Part shown: positions 58,962 to 63,544 of the stretch, in pieces
Position numbering within the stretch: position 1 is the first letter of the stretch
How the letters are laid out: every line of letters starts with the position of its first letter
Origin: Prochilodus magdalenae
Lineage: Eukaryota; Chordata; Actinopteri; Characiformes; Prochilodontidae
Reading direction: 5' to 3'
NCBI GenBank assembly: GCA_024036415.1
Contig: JAMWET010003173.1
Location: 18,501 to 82,500 of the forward strand
DNA length: 64,000 bases
Translations under genes and position numbers: made by a program
The notes under the pieces: generated by a model
Databases searched by the model: none
What the model saw: only the letters and a program-made list of their open reading frames with translations
Told to the model about the DNA's origin: nothing

Positions 58962-59197
58962 TCCTCAACAAAAACATGAATAAGGGCTTTTACTTTGATC
59001 CTTGTGCTTGCCTGCTCTATTTGTCTCTGGTTAATTTCCATGGCAAATCTCCTACAGCTTTTCTACTGGGAAGCTCCTCCACACTGACCTGTCTTACCTG
59101 CTGTGCTGTCACTTCTCCTCCTGTGCGCTCCAGCTAGTGTCCCTCCAAACATCAGCACCGCCAGTAGGAGCACTGCCCTCAGCATGAAGAGCTCCAT
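24924..59197 (-). CDS. egflam: EGFLAM / pikachurin, complete gene, 22 coding exons (whole span)
   Basis: Extracellular matrix protein of the photoreceptor ribbon synapse; in mammals it binds glycosylated alpha-dystroglycan through its LamG domains and helps align bipolar-cell dendrites (family knowledge). Exons were joined by eye at GT-AG sites with compatible phases: 3030 nt, 1009 residues plus TGA, essentially the mammalian length. Order: signal peptide 1-24, FN3 about 37-133, FN3 about 139-234, acidic linker 236-270, Ser/Thr-rich stretch 271-335, EGF 347-385, LamG 388-560, EGF 565-605, LamG 612-780, EGF 792-825, LamG 830-1006. Similarity to human EGFLAM is visible throughout, for example [29 protein letters not shown] and [16 protein letters not shown]. 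No frameshift or premature stop was found. The gene converges on the XCR1-like gene downstream. Introns range from 71 to about 4860 nt and carry most of the repeats listed. Very sure of identity; single splice borders could shift by a few bases. Confidence 0.96.
25233..25880. mobile_element. MITE of the AAAAGTTTAGACAC family, copy 2, with a LINE tail inside
   Basis: Begins TGCCAGTCAAAAGTTTAAAG and ends TGTGCCTAAACTTATGCCTGG. From about 25262 to 25540 a non-LTR retrotransposon 3' end is inserted (GAATGCCTTCCTTCCGGCAG to GGGATCAATAAAGGATTATC). Lies between exon 22 and the gap to exon 21. Confidence 0.6.
26327..26430 (-). CDS. egflam: egflam exon 21: LamG domain 3
   Basis: Encodes [31 protein letters not shown], matching human [35 protein letters not shown]. 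Acceptor CTTCAG, donor GTGAGT, phase 2 to 1. Confidence 0.95.
26546..26629 (-). CDS. egflam: egflam exon 20: LamG domain 3
   Basis: Encodes [20 protein letters not shown] followed by RWHRVKAV, matching human [31 protein letters not shown] is a potential N-glycosylation sequon shared with human. Acceptor CTCCAG, donor GTAAGT, phase 2 to 2. Confidence 0.96.
26737..26783. repeat. (ATAAT)n microsatellite
   Basis: Pentanucleotide run in intron 19 of egflam. Confidence 0.9.
26990..27660 (+). mobile_element. non-LTR-type repeat fragment in egflam intron 19
   Basis: The stretch CAGTAGCCTGATGACTCGAG, then GAGAAACTATCTCTGAGACG and GACTTTATGC, is a widespread fish LINE-associated sequence. The upstream AT-rich part belongs with it. 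Family is not certain. Confidence 0.45.
27725..27868 (-). CDS. egflam: egflam exon 19: LamG domain 3
   Basis: Encodes [37 protein letters not shown] and [11 protein letters not shown], matching human [48 protein letters not shown]. Note DGLLLW is EGLLIW here. Acceptor CTCCAG, donor GTTGGT, phase 2 to 2. Confidence 0.95.
27976..28054 (-). CDS. egflam: egflam exon 18: start of LamG domain 3
   Basis: Encodes [20 protein letters not shown] followed by NDILK, matching human [24 protein letters not shown]. Acceptor CTCTAG, donor GTAACC, phase 1 to 2. Confidence 0.95.
28205..28885. mobile_element. long foldback element in egflam intron 17
   Basis: Outer arms: GTGCCATAACTTATGCA and AATAACTATGCATTCAA (28222-28272) mirror 28805-28875. 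Inner arms: TCTATGGCAACCTGGCTAGC and CTTACTGCACACTGAATAAA (28372-28455) mirror 28493-28560. The 16-bp minisatellite sits in the right side. No coding potential. Confidence 0.75.
28560..28785. repeat. 16-bp minisatellite, about 14 units
   Basis: Unit CCATATAACCAGGAGT or CCATATAACCAGGAAT; the two versions alternate in pairs. It lies inside the foldback element. Minus-strand frames of repeated [14 protein letters not shown] residues are artefacts. Confidence 0.95.
28935..29195 (-). mobile_element. Tc1-like family B, copy 3, 5' part only
   Basis: Reverse of the 8850-9040 portion: CTGCAATCGCAGCTGTTGGA, CAGTCAGGTACAGCGATAAG and the terminal region TCTGGGTGCAGCTATT. It sits in intron 17. Confidence 0.7.
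29457..29637 (-). CDS. egflam: egflam exon 17: LamG 2 tail and EGF domain 3
   Basis: Encodes [38 protein letters not shown] and [17 protein letters not shown], matching human HVKHDFTSGVNVENAAHPC..GYDCDCPLGFEGLHCQ. Acceptor TTCCAG, donor GTAAAT, phase 0 to 1. The human alternative insert after the last EGF cysteine is absent. Confidence 0.96.
30180..30885. mobile_element. Tc1-like family B end split by the 30233-30861 foldback
   Basis: ACACTCATCAACAAAACAGT to GTGGGACTGCA (30185-30232) is the family B terminus. It resumes as CAGTGCTAGTGGGAAG (30862) right after the foldback. Confidence 0.6.
30233..30861. mobile_element. 629-bp AT-rich foldback element in egflam intron 16
   Basis: CCCTTATGAAACGATAATAT at the left end is mirrored by ATATTATCGTTTCATAAGGG at the right end. 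Arms of roughly 260 bp pair almost throughout around a centre near 30545. Frames on opposite strands (30319-30519, 30581-30775) encode the same peptide because the arms are copies. No transposase; looks like a foldback/MITE-type element, possibly with a CA target repeat. Confidence 0.88.
31010..31460. mobile_element. Tc1-like family B, internally deleted, both ends kept
   Basis: Left end CATCATCAAAAGAACAGCTG and CACCCAGAAGGAAG mirror the right end CTTCTGGGTGCAACTATTC and TTTTGATGATG. The middle of the transposase is gone (break near 31325), leaving a 450-bp MITE-like derivative in intron 16. Confidence 0.75.
31643..31759 (-). CDS. egflam: egflam exon 16: end of LamG domain 2
   Basis: Encodes [20 protein letters not shown] followed by [19 protein letters not shown], matching human [39 protein letters not shown]. 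Acceptor CTTTAG, donor GTACGT, 39 codons, phase 0 to 0. Confidence 0.96.
31884..31995 (-). CDS. egflam: egflam exon 15: LamG domain 2
   Basis: Encodes [38 protein letters not shown], matching human [38 protein letters not shown]. Acceptor ATTTCAG, donor GTAGTG (weak after GTA), phase 2 to 0. Confidence 0.96.
32690..33660. mobile_element. cluster of SINE/LINE-tail fragments in egflam intron 14
   Basis: TTTATTTATATAGCGCTTTT (32754); V-SINE-like AGTGGGTAGCACTGTCACCT with TTTGCATGTTCTCCCTGTG (33060-33160); and GACTGTCCAGGGTG and GGGATAGGCTCCAGCACCC tails (33273-33345). A third copy runs 33405-33660. A 14-bp hairpin GGCTTATTGGGTCA lies at 33292-33325. Confidence 0.6.
34695..34965. mobile_element. 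hAT-type MITE in egflam intron 14
   Basis: GGGGTTCTCAAAGG at the left mirrors GGTTGAGAAACCCTG at the right, with GGCCCACCTGTGGTCCATGG inside. This is the usual look of fish hAT MITEs. Confidence 0.55.
35214..35457 (-). CDS. egflam: egflam exon 14: first half of LamG domain 2
   Basis: Encodes [53 protein letters not shown] and [15 protein letters not shown], matching human LG2 closely. NET is a potential N-glycosylation sequon. Acceptor CTACAG, donor GTGTGT (weaker), phase 1 to 2; the joined codon AA+G gives Lys. Confidence 0.96.
35577..35702 (-). CDS. egflam: egflam exon 13: EGF domain 2
   Basis: Encodes [19 protein letters not shown] and [19 protein letters not shown], a six-cysteine EGF module matching human GECSSGICDEASCIHGGTC..ADSYICLCPLGFKGRHC. 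Acceptor GGTAG, donor GTAAGT, phase 1 to 1. Confidence 0.97.
35845..35930. repeat. compound (AAC)n/(AAT)n microsatellite
   Basis: AAC repeats pass into ATA repeats in intron 12 of egflam. Confidence 0.9.
36095..36755 (-). mobile_element. Tc1-like family B, copy with about 200-bp insertion
   Basis: The catalytic-core region is visible in reverse (GACCAAAGTGGGACTCGTCA, TTCTGAGTCACTCCATGAC), and the terminal part resumes at about 36655 (GCATGTCTCACAATGTCAAA). The stretch 36455-36655 is foreign and unrecognised. Intron 12. Confidence 0.7.
37144..37333 (-). CDS. egflam: egflam exon 12: end of LamG domain 1
   Basis: Encodes [37 protein letters not shown] and [15 protein letters not shown], nearly identical to human pikachurin in this stretch. 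Carries the LamG cysteine GCVQSL. Acceptor CTGCAG, donor GTGAGC, phase 0 to 1. Confidence 0.97.
37668..38082. mobile_element. MITE of the AAAAGTTTAGACAC family, full copy
   Basis: TGTCAAAGGTTTAGACACAC at the left mirrors GTGTCTAAACTTTTGACTGG at the right, giving about 415 bp in intron 11 of egflam. No coding potential. Confidence 0.65.
39232..39481. mobile_element. MITE with CTGTCCAAAGAAAAAC inverted ends
   Basis: ATCACTGTCCAAAGAAAAAC at the left mirrors GTTTTTCTTTGGACAGCGAC at the right, about 250 bp, intron 11. The body GGAACCAGACGTCTTTCC is shared with 62201-62452. Confidence 0.7.
39582..40265. mobile_element. candidate solo LTR with 5-bp target duplication
   Basis: 684 bp from TGTCACGGTG to CCTTACA, with TG..CA ends. 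It is flanked on both sides by the same five bases CCCAT (39577-39581 and 40266-40270). It contains AATAAA at about 39893 and a GC-rich end. A tRNA-like stretch (GGTTCGATCCC on the minus strand, about 39736-39798) lies inside. No gag or pol. It sits about 190 nt beyond exon 11, in intron 11 of egflam. Confidence 0.6.
40453..40597 (-). CDS. egflam: egflam exon 11: LamG domain 1
   Basis: Completes Arg, then [35 protein letters not shown] and [13 protein letters not shown], matching human [45 protein letters not shown]. Acceptor TTCGCAG, donor GTGAGA, phase 2 to 0. The intron before it is only 71 nt. Confidence 0.96.
40669..40769 (-). CDS. egflam: egflam exon 10: LamG domain 1
   Basis: Encodes [20 protein letters not shown] followed by [13 protein letters not shown], matching human [33 protein letters not shown]. 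The Asp of EDGLLLY is the family calcium-site position. Acceptor CTTATAG, donor GTTGGG (weak after GT), phase 0 to 2. Confidence 0.96.
40914..41014 (-). CDS. egflam: egflam exon 9: start of LamG domain 1
   Basis: Encodes [20 protein letters not shown] followed by SFEIILEFR, matching human [29 protein letters not shown]. Acceptor TCGTAG, donor GTAAGA, phase 1 to 0. A 4.86-kb repeat-filled intron separates it from exon 8. Confidence 0.96.
42160..43245 (+). mobile_element. LINE 3' end split by a Tc1-like insert
   Basis: 43060-43245 is a typical fish non-LTR 3' tail (CTTGCTGCTTATTGCACTTC, ATGACAATAAATTTGAATC, then repeated AATCT). The part before 42424 (TTATGGTCATAGATCCGC) fits its upstream continuation. 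Intron 8 of egflam. Confidence 0.6.
42426..42957 (+). mobile_element. 532-bp Tc1-like deletion derivative, TA-flanked
   Basis: CAGGGGTTGGACAATGAAAC with TGAAACACCTG mirrors CAGGTGTTTCAGTTTCATTG with TCCATCCCTG, each next to TA. The internal part still reads the N-terminal helix-turn-helix [20 protein letters not shown] with SRATVSRV. The catalytic domain is lost. Confidence 0.88.
43246..45060. repeat. two diverged copies of a 330-bp dispersed repeat, intron 8
   Basis: 43248-43560 and 44697-45040 share AACCCACATTCTTTTA, TCTTATTAATGTGTTATAAC, TGCTTATTAAT and GTAGCTTAGCTACATTAGCC in the same order. Between them lies unrecognised sequence. Confidence 0.65.
45260..45440 (+). mobile_element. Tc1-like family A, C-terminal part only
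   Basis: Matches 51330-51490: AACTCTTTGATGCAAGA, GTCTGGACATTGATGTGGCC, CAGTCACAGCTGTTATT, ending GGTGACTCAATTTGTG. Intron 8. Confidence 0.65.
45871..46216 (-). CDS. egflam: egflam exon 8: Ser/Thr-rich linker and EGF domain 1
   Basis: The largest exon, 115 codons plus 1 nt. A low-complexity Ser/Thr/Pro stretch (likely O-glycosylated spacer) precedes [17 protein letters not shown] and [16 protein letters not shown], a six-cysteine EGF-like module matching human LFDMPCDETLC..GGSRCQCTLGKGGESC. Acceptor TTCCAG, donor GTAAGG. Confidence 0.95.
46310..46413 (-). CDS. egflam: egflam exon 7: acidic linker
   Basis: 34 codons rich in Asp, Glu and Tyr ([19 protein letters not shown] then [15 protein letters not shown]). 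It matches the human linker EEAGSGRYG..DDLDLDISFEE, including a conserved GSG beside acids. Ser-Gly next to acidic residues is the usual setting of glycosaminoglycan attachment, which is inference here. Acceptor TTGCAG, donor GTAAGA, phase 1 to 0. Confidence 0.92.
46605..46878 (-). mobile_element. tRNA-derived SINE, family 2, copy 2
   Basis: Minus-strand head GGGGCAGTCGTGGGCTGGAG, box B-like GGTTCGATTCC, and tail CCCCACTGTGGGATTAACAA. It fills much of intron 6 of egflam and ends next to a hairpin. Confidence 0.82.
46883..46928. repeat. perfect 20-bp hairpin in egflam intron 6
   Basis: AAAAATACCATAACATTAAC, six-base loop, GTTAATGTTATGGTATTTTT. It lies about 70 nt past the exon 6 donor on the gene strand. 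Confidence 0.9.
46997..47163 (-). CDS. egflam: egflam exon 6: FN3 domain 2, second half
   Basis: Starts by completing Arg, then [33 protein letters not shown] and MYGESQPSP, matching human [38 protein letters not shown]. Acceptor GTCTAG, donor GTGAGT, phase 2 to 1. A SINE and a perfect 20-bp hairpin lie in the short intron that follows. Confidence 0.96.
47282..47730 (-). mobile_element. Tc1-like family A, near full-length deletion derivative
   Basis: Minus strand reads [20 protein letters not shown] and [13 protein letters not shown] (helix-turn-helix), then, after a short spacer, [20 protein letters not shown] and VTAVIHA. The latter is the C-terminal end of Tc1 transposases, so the catalytic domain is missing between them. 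Intron 5. Confidence 0.75.
47780..47919. repeat. 56-bp inverted repeat with 28-bp loop
   Basis: AAGGACTAAGCCCAAGGCCC onward (47780-47835) pairs with 47864-47919 with only two mismatches. Both arms contain the stretch CCACAACCGAGGGG. Intron 5 of egflam. Confidence 0.9.
48041..48080. repeat. (TATC)n microsatellite
   Basis: About ten tetranucleotide units in intron 5 of egflam. Confidence 0.95.
48100..49500. other. intron 5 interior, nothing recognised
   Basis: A 137-codon minus-strand frame (48307-48720) starts near an A-run and shows no motif. No exon-like unit with good splice sites seen. Confidence 0.45.
49861..50385 (-). mobile_element. Tc1-like deletion derivative, TA-flanked, third family
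   Basis: CACAGGCAAGTCACATTATT is mirrored by AATAATGTGGCTCGACCGTG, each next to TA. Minus strand reads [20 protein letters not shown] and [16 protein letters not shown], the catalytic Glu region and C-terminus of a Tc1-type transposase. The N-terminal half is altered or lost. Confidence 0.8.
50995..51495 (+). mobile_element. Tc1-like family A, best-preserved deletion derivative
   Basis: Plus strand, about 500 bp. In order: end CACCTTGTCACCTTGC, a non-coding lead, AAAGACCATAGTGTGAAGGA, the helix-turn-helix remnant, CACCAAATCTGGAACC, the C-terminal remnant, and end GGTGACTCAGTTTTGC. Its layout defines the other family A copies. Intron 5. Confidence 0.75.
51945..52080 (-). CDS. egflam: egflam exon 5: FN3 domain 2, first half
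   Basis: Encodes [14 protein letters not shown], then [20 protein letters not shown] and a strand-C segment, matching human SCLPPAAPQQPHV..VSDSEVALSWKPGASEGSAP. Acceptor TTAAAG, donor GTAAGA, phase 1 to 2. The preceding intron is only 136 nt. Confidence 0.95.
52217..52334 (-). CDS. egflam: egflam exon 4: end of FN3 domain 1
   Basis: Encodes [20 protein letters not shown] followed by GWAGQGRPS, matching human [27 protein letters not shown], with the FN3 tyrosine-corner L-x-P/A-x-TEY pattern. Acceptor CTCTAG, donor GTCAGC, phase 0 to 1. Confidence 0.95.
52440..52625. mobile_element. MITE of the AAAAGTTTAGACAC family, partial
   Basis: GCCAGTCAGAGGTTTAAAGA, then TCCACCTTAAAAACCTCC and TTTCTTAACCTGCAGTGGA, shared with 25550-25630 and 37930-38010. 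Intron 3. Confidence 0.55.
52770..53087 (+). mobile_element. Tc1-like family B, 3' part
   Basis: CAATCTGCAGGAACTGTGTG, GGATGGGTTATCACAGGACA, ATAAATATTGATCATATCAG and terminal TGGGTGCAGCTATTCTTTTG. Intron 3 of egflam. Confidence 0.75.
53584..53610 (-). other. egflam: candidate 27-nt in-frame microexon of egflam
   Basis: Between exons 3 and 4 (a phase-0 intron) stands TTTTTCAG, 27 nt without a stop (VQNNGHAQF), then GTAAGTACT, close to a consensus donor. A branch-like ACTAAT lies about 25 nt upstream. Including it would put nine residues into the C'-E loop of FN3-1. Human EGFLAM aligns across exons 3 and 4 without needing it, so it is optional at most, and may be chance. Confidence 0.4.
54040..54600. 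repeat. polypurine block (polypyrimidine in the egflam transcript)
   Basis: About 560 bp of AGAGAAAGGAG-type sequence with loosely repeated GGATCAGAAC and GAGAAGGAGT units. On the gene strand it is a CTTTCTCTC-rich tract beginning about 135 nt after exon 3. Confidence 0.85.
54735..54809 (-). CDS. egflam: egflam exon 3: FN3 domain 1, middle strands
   Basis: 25 codons, phase 0 to 0 ([16 protein letters not shown]), matching the C-C' part of FN3-1 in human pikachurin (VFYSEVGADK..). Acceptor TTTCTAG, donor GTAAGT. The usual Tyr of strand C is Cys here. A sequence without this exon would lack part of the FN3 fold, so it is probably constitutive. Confidence 0.85.
55000..56630. other. intron 2 interior; Tc1-type debris likely at 55620-56560
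   Basis: Stretches such as GACTCCATCAGGCAAACACT, ATGATGGAGGCAGTATCATG and AGAAGCACAATGACCCTAAG read like a heavily decayed Tc1-type transposase (QHDNDPK-like). No intact frame. Confidence 0.4.
56640..56935 (-). mobile_element. Tc1-like family A, further shortened
   Basis: Reverse copy with termini (TGCAAGTATTTATAGCTCAT, GCAAGGTGACTCATTTTTTG) and the C-terminal remnant ([14 protein letters not shown]). The helix-turn-helix part is deleted. Intron 2. Confidence 0.65.
57323..57432 (-). CDS. egflam: egflam exon 2: FN3 domain 1, first half
   Basis: Encodes [20 protein letters not shown] and on to TITGYK, matching the human start of FN3-1 (GPPLDI..LNCTAFSIQWKMP..GY). Contains the FN3 strand-C tryptophan and an N-linked glycosylation sequon NCT. 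Acceptor TTGTAG, donor GTAAAC, ends in phase 0. Confidence 0.93.
57530..57720. mobile_element. AGGTTCTT-type MITE fragment
   Basis: GTTCTGTAAAGAACC, AAAAAGGGTTCCAC and AGGTGGTTCTTGAAGC are related to 60785-61085. Intron 1. Confidence 0.5.
58700..58965. repeat. AT-rich (AAT)n tract
   Basis: Interrupted ATA/AAT repeats ending in a clean (AAT)n run (58915-58962), in intron 1 just before the signal-peptide exon. Confidence 0.85.
59098..59197 (-). CDS. egflam: egflam exon 1: start codon and signal peptide
   Basis: ATG at 59197-59195, then a charged start and hydrophobic core ([15 protein letters not shown]) with a small-residue cleavage region LAGAHRRR. A second in-frame ATG lies four codons on (59185) and could also serve. 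Donor GTAAGA follows; 33 codons plus 1 nt (phase 1). The first G plus TG of exon 2 gives Val. Confidence 0.88.
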
Positions 59198-60119
59198 GTG
59201 TCAGCCAAAATCACCACCACAGCCTTTCTGTCTTTAACAGCAGAGAGGAATCCAGAGAGGCCAGACAGTTCACTCCTCACTGCAGAGGCTCCAGAGCCCC
59301 ACACTGAAGCAGCAGCATGATGAAAACACAGAGGACCCTGCCGCCCAGCATGAACGAGTGCTCAGTAGCATCCCCCTCGCTCTCCCAACCACGCTCCGGC
59401 CAGCGTTGCACACCCAGCTGAGGTGATTGTGTTAAGCTTGGAGATGCGTAACCATGTTAAGAAGATAACAATGTAATCGGATTGTCAGGGCTAGACGTTT
59501 GATAGGCAACAGAGAGATGTGCACCATGAAATCCAGCCAACACAAGCAGAAAGATGAAACACTATTGCTGGAAACAGAAACAGAAGATACTGCTGCTTCC
59601 TGCTGGTGTTCAGTGGTCAGTGATGGTGTTTAGTGTTTTCCTGATGGGTTGAAATCCCAGTTTAAAGGGATCTAATGGTCTTGGACAGATTCCAGATGCA
59701 CCGAAATGTGTCTTACAGGAAATTAATAATAGTATCTATTAAACCATTTCCCAAAGCATTAAGATTTAAATTCTACTGGTTCTAATAGTGTTTCTTTTGG
59801 GAGGGGGAGGTGTTTTAAAGGAGCAATATGTAAAATTTATAGCTTGAAAAATTACTAAATTAACTCAAATTATCAACCGCATGTGAAGAAATAACGGTTC
59901 TGACGGTGGGTCAGAGACTTCTGTGGATTGTGTTTCAGAGATATGTACTGAAGTTAGCATGCTAACCAGCTAGCCCAAGCCTGTCCTGTCTCAGAATACC
60001 AGTTTGTACGTCAAGAGGTGACACTGGCCCTGTAGCAAGTTCATATGACTAGTGCATGATACGGGTTGCACCATCTTACAAATTGCTCCTTTAAAACCTG
60101 GAAGGTCCTGTCCATTTCT
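59198..60119. promoter_or_regulatory. upstream region of egflam; possible OTX/CRX-type site
   Basis: 5'UTR and promoter expected here. TAATCGGATT at 59474-59483 joins two half-matches to the K50 homeodomain site (TAATCC/GGATTA) about 280 bp upstream of the ATG. Mammalian pikachurin was found as an OTX2-dependent photoreceptor gene, so this is plausible. It is a single short match. Confidence 0.25.
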
Positions 60120-60745
60120 AGACACCAACAAGACACAAACAATAGCTGCACACAGAAGGAATCAACCAACAGGAATGAAACTTGGTGGTAAGGTTTGAGG
60201 TTTCACACCCAGCTGTGCATGTGACGTAAGCCATATCTCTGTACCTGACTGCCCCAACAACCACAATTCAGCGATCAGTGATACCCTCCACGACGACTGC
60301 ATGATGCAGGACTACATGCATGTAGACATGCACGGTACGACGACTGCCCTTAACACCCCGTCAACGTCACCATAGACTGCAATGGTGTCATGCCAGACTG
60401 TCATAGCAGTGGGTCATCTTCAGTGATGAGTCCCGCTTTTGTCTTGATGGACATGACCAATGAATCCATGTGTGGAGGCACCGTGGTCAGCACCACTGCA
60501 TTGTTGCACTCCACCACCACCCCTACCGCAAAATATTCAAGCTGCATGGGATGGATTATCACAGGACAACATTAGGAACCTCTACAACTCCCTGCTCAGA
60601 TGTCTGGCATGTTGCATTAGAAAACATGGCGGCCTAATGCCATACTAAGAAACTCTACTTCTGTATGTGTAGCTCAATAAATATTCTCCATATCAGTTTA
60701 TATTTGTCATCAGTTATTGTTCCTGGTAACCTTTATCTTAAATCT
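60120..60745 (+). mobile_element. Tc1-like family B, internally shortened, both ends
   Basis: Starts CACACAGAAGGAATCAACCA, passes CTGTACCTGACTGCCCC, the catalytic-core remnant (AGTGATGAGTCCCGCTTTTG) and CATGGGATGGATTATCACAG. Ends TCCTGGTAACCTTTATCTT. Confidence 0.75.
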
Positions 60746-60779
60746 TTAAAACAATGAAAAAACAACAGCCACTGGTTTT

Positions 60780-61085
60780 AACGGTACACTCTTAAAAAGG
60801 TGGTTCTTCAGGGTTTCTTTTCATTAAACCTGGGGTTCTAAAGAGAACCATGTTCACTCAGAGAACCACCTGCATGCTTAAATCTTTAATTGGTGAAAAG
60901 GTTCTTCAGACAGATGGAGAACATGTTGCATATGGTTCCATAAAGAGTCCTGCTATTGTTACAATGTCAATCTTGTAAGAACAGAGGAACCCTTTTAGGT
61001 GATACATAGAACCAGTTTCAATAGGCTCTATGTAGAATCATTGTCTTTACTGAAGAACCCTGGAGGACCATCTTTATTTAAATAC
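60780..61085. mobile_element. AGGTTCTT-type MITE
   Basis: ACTCTTAAAAAGGTGGTTCT at the left and CTGAAGAACCCTGGAGGACC at the right are inverted. There are several internal GGTTCCATAAAGAG-type motifs. Confidence 0.55.
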
Positions 61086-61339
61086 TAATATTAGCCACAA
61101 CAACATCAATACACTCAAAAAAACTCAAGAGCATGCTCAACAGGACAGGTTCTTTGACTCTCCATACTGGAGCCATGGGGCTATTTAGAAAAATTTGAAA
61201 GGGCTTCTTTATGGAACCATACACATAGCAGGGTTTCCATCAAAGACAGGAGGACCACTTGTGGTGCCATAAACGTTTTAGCGTCTGTTAAAAGAACCGT
61301 TTTCATGAATGATACATAGTTATATATAGTATGTGTATA

Positions 61340-61492
61340 TATTTACATTTAGCTGATGCTCTTATCCAGAGTGACCTACAAGGGTATTCATATTACAGGT
61401 GGGCCAATGTACTGTTAGGAGTCTTGCCCAAGGACCAGGAATCAACCCCCCATGTCGCAGATGGAGTGGTGTTATCCACTAAGCTACACACA
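61340..61492 (-). mobile_element. tRNA-derived SINE, family 1, copy 3
   Basis: GATGCTCTTATCCAGAGTGA, ATTACAGGTGGGCCAATGTA, then TGTTATCCACTAAGCTACA, the reverse of a box A region (TAGCTTAGTGGATAACA). Confidence 0.8.
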
Positions 61493-62060
61493 GTACATAT
61501 ATAGTACATATAAATGGTTCCTAGAACTAGTACATGTTTAAGACTATATTACAGAATTATAGAATTATACTTTTGCCCATTAATATCTTCTGGTGTCACT
61601 GCAAAACATAAACAGTCATCCTGCGTCACATATTTCATTTGTGTGGGGTTCTTTGTTAGCATATGGGAGATCGGGAAATGGGGCAACTCTGCTTCTCAGA
61701 AGAGCCCAAAGTATCCTTCTTCCAGGAACAGAGTCCAGACTTTCCATCGTTCTCTCCCACAGCGATCACACACTGATGCCTGCAGCCCCTGCTTATCTGA
61801 CCTCCTGCTGGTCATCAGGAGGCCTTTACGGGATTCTCAGAACCTCGGGCTACCATCTGAGAACATATCAGCAATCAAGATCACGAAATCCAATAGAAGC
61901 TCTCAATTGTGCCGCTCTCGTTCGTGTCTTAGTCCTTTCTTTTTTTATGGCATACTGGAATCAAACCATAAATCTGAAACTGGTCGTACTTTGAGGCTTC
62001 ACGTTTAAAGGGGGAGTCACAGATCTGTGTAATTGAACCATTCAGATGTAGACATAGCAA
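61493..62060. other. unrecognised, two overlapping plus-strand frames
   Basis: Frames at 61514-62008 (164 codons) and 61593-61994 (133 codons) overlap in different registers. Neither shows a domain, and there are no flanking splice signals I trust. Confidence 0.35.
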
Positions 62061-62200
62061 ATCGAGAGTGATGTGAAATGCGATACTGGAAACGTTTAGA
62101 CTCAAGAGTGTTCGCAGTGGCGATGAAGGAAACCAGCCGTCTGAAGAGGTTAATGCCTCTAAAGCTGTTCAGAGAGAGACTTTTGCTTGAAATACAATAT

Positions 62201-62452
62201 ACCGTCGCTGTCCAAAGAAAACAGAAAAACAGAAAAACAACTTTACAGGAGAGGCCAAAAACCTCATTTAACTTTAATGCAAGTCAATGGAACCAGACGT
62301 CTTTCCGAACAGTTTTGGGCCACTTCGGTTGGTCCATTCATCATGAGATTCTCACCCAGTGTAAACAACAGCTGATGTGTTCAAATGATGCATAAAAGTA
62401 AAAACGGACAAAAGTGGAGATACATGTTTTTCATTGGACAGTGACGATATGT
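62201..62452. mobile_element. MITE with CTGTCCAAAGAAAAC inverted ends, copy 2
   Basis: ACCGTCGCTGTCCAAAGAAA at the left mirrors TTCATTGGACAGTGACGATA at the right. The body GGAACCAGACGTCTTTCCGA is shared with 39232-39481. Confidence 0.7.
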
Positions 62453-62471
62453 GAGGCGATATAAGGCAAAA

Positions 62472-62815
62472 CACACTCATCATCAAAAGAATAGCTGCAC
62501 CAAGAAGGAAGTGTGGGATTGCAGTGCTATTGAAAAGGAAGATGAAGGTTACCAGGATCAATAAATGATGATAGATGTAGACTGATATGGGGAATATTTA
62601 TTGAGCTACACACAGAAGTAGCGTCTCTCAGTAGTGCAACACAGCAGACGTCTCGGCATGGAGTTGCAGAGGTTCCTAATGGTGTCCTGTGAAAGATGCT
62701 GTGGTAGGGATGGAGGTGGAGCGACACCAGGCTTCTGGACATGTGACGCATGACAATAAACCGTTCATCTTTGTGCTTCGTTGGTCGTCTCCACCGAGAC
62801 AAAAGCAGGACTGCA
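62472..62815 (-). mobile_element. Tc1-like family B, 3' part
   Basis: CTCATCATCAAAAGAATAGC, AGGTTACCAGGATCAATAAA, AGGCTTCTGGACATGTGACG, stopping in the catalytic core (GTCTCCACCGAGACAAAAGC). Confidence 0.75.
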
Positions 62816-63544
62816 AAATGTGTACTGGCGTCAAGGCACGCCACACAAAACAGGCAGTGGGTCAACAGCGGCTCATTATCATTCAAAGGAACCGACACTC
62901 AAACCGGCAGGCCATTCTGAACAGAGCTGATTAGCTGGGGGAGAAGGGAGCTGTGCTGACTCACTCTTGGGGTATTTTGCCCAAAGCATGTCACAGACAA
63001 TTTCATTAAGATCCCAGAGAGACTGTGTTAGCAGTATTTACATCCAGGCCTGCTGAACAGTTCCCAACCATTCCCATTTAACTCTCAGTCTTGCTGGTCT
63101 TCTGTTAGGGACTGCGGCATTTCTGCACAATGCGGTGTTAGCCAGCCCGGGGGGCTCTGGAGGAACAGACTCAGTCACTGGTGGGCTGCAGCTCAACAGA
63201 CATTAGGTTTCCCATCTTCTAAGACTGTGGTTCCTTTTACAGAGGCCTTGCTATATAGCTAATGAGTTTAATCAGCTGTAACCAATGAAGCAGAATGCTA
63301 ATCCTGCTAACTCTGAGGTGGAAAGTACATTGTTTCCAACCTCCATACATTCTGCCTACAAAGGGGGACAAAGCATGGATGACTCCAAGACAGTGACGGT
63401 GAGTACAGTTTGACAAGAGCAAGCTTCATGGTCAACGTTGTCAATGTAACAGGCTCCTGTGTCCATGCGTTGACCGATCACAATGAACACTATTATAATC
63501 TCATTAAAATTAGTGAAACAATACTTTATTACTGTTGACATGGC
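62816..63544. other. intergenic, nothing recognised
   Basis: No repeat family or exon-like unit seen. Confidence 0.4.
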
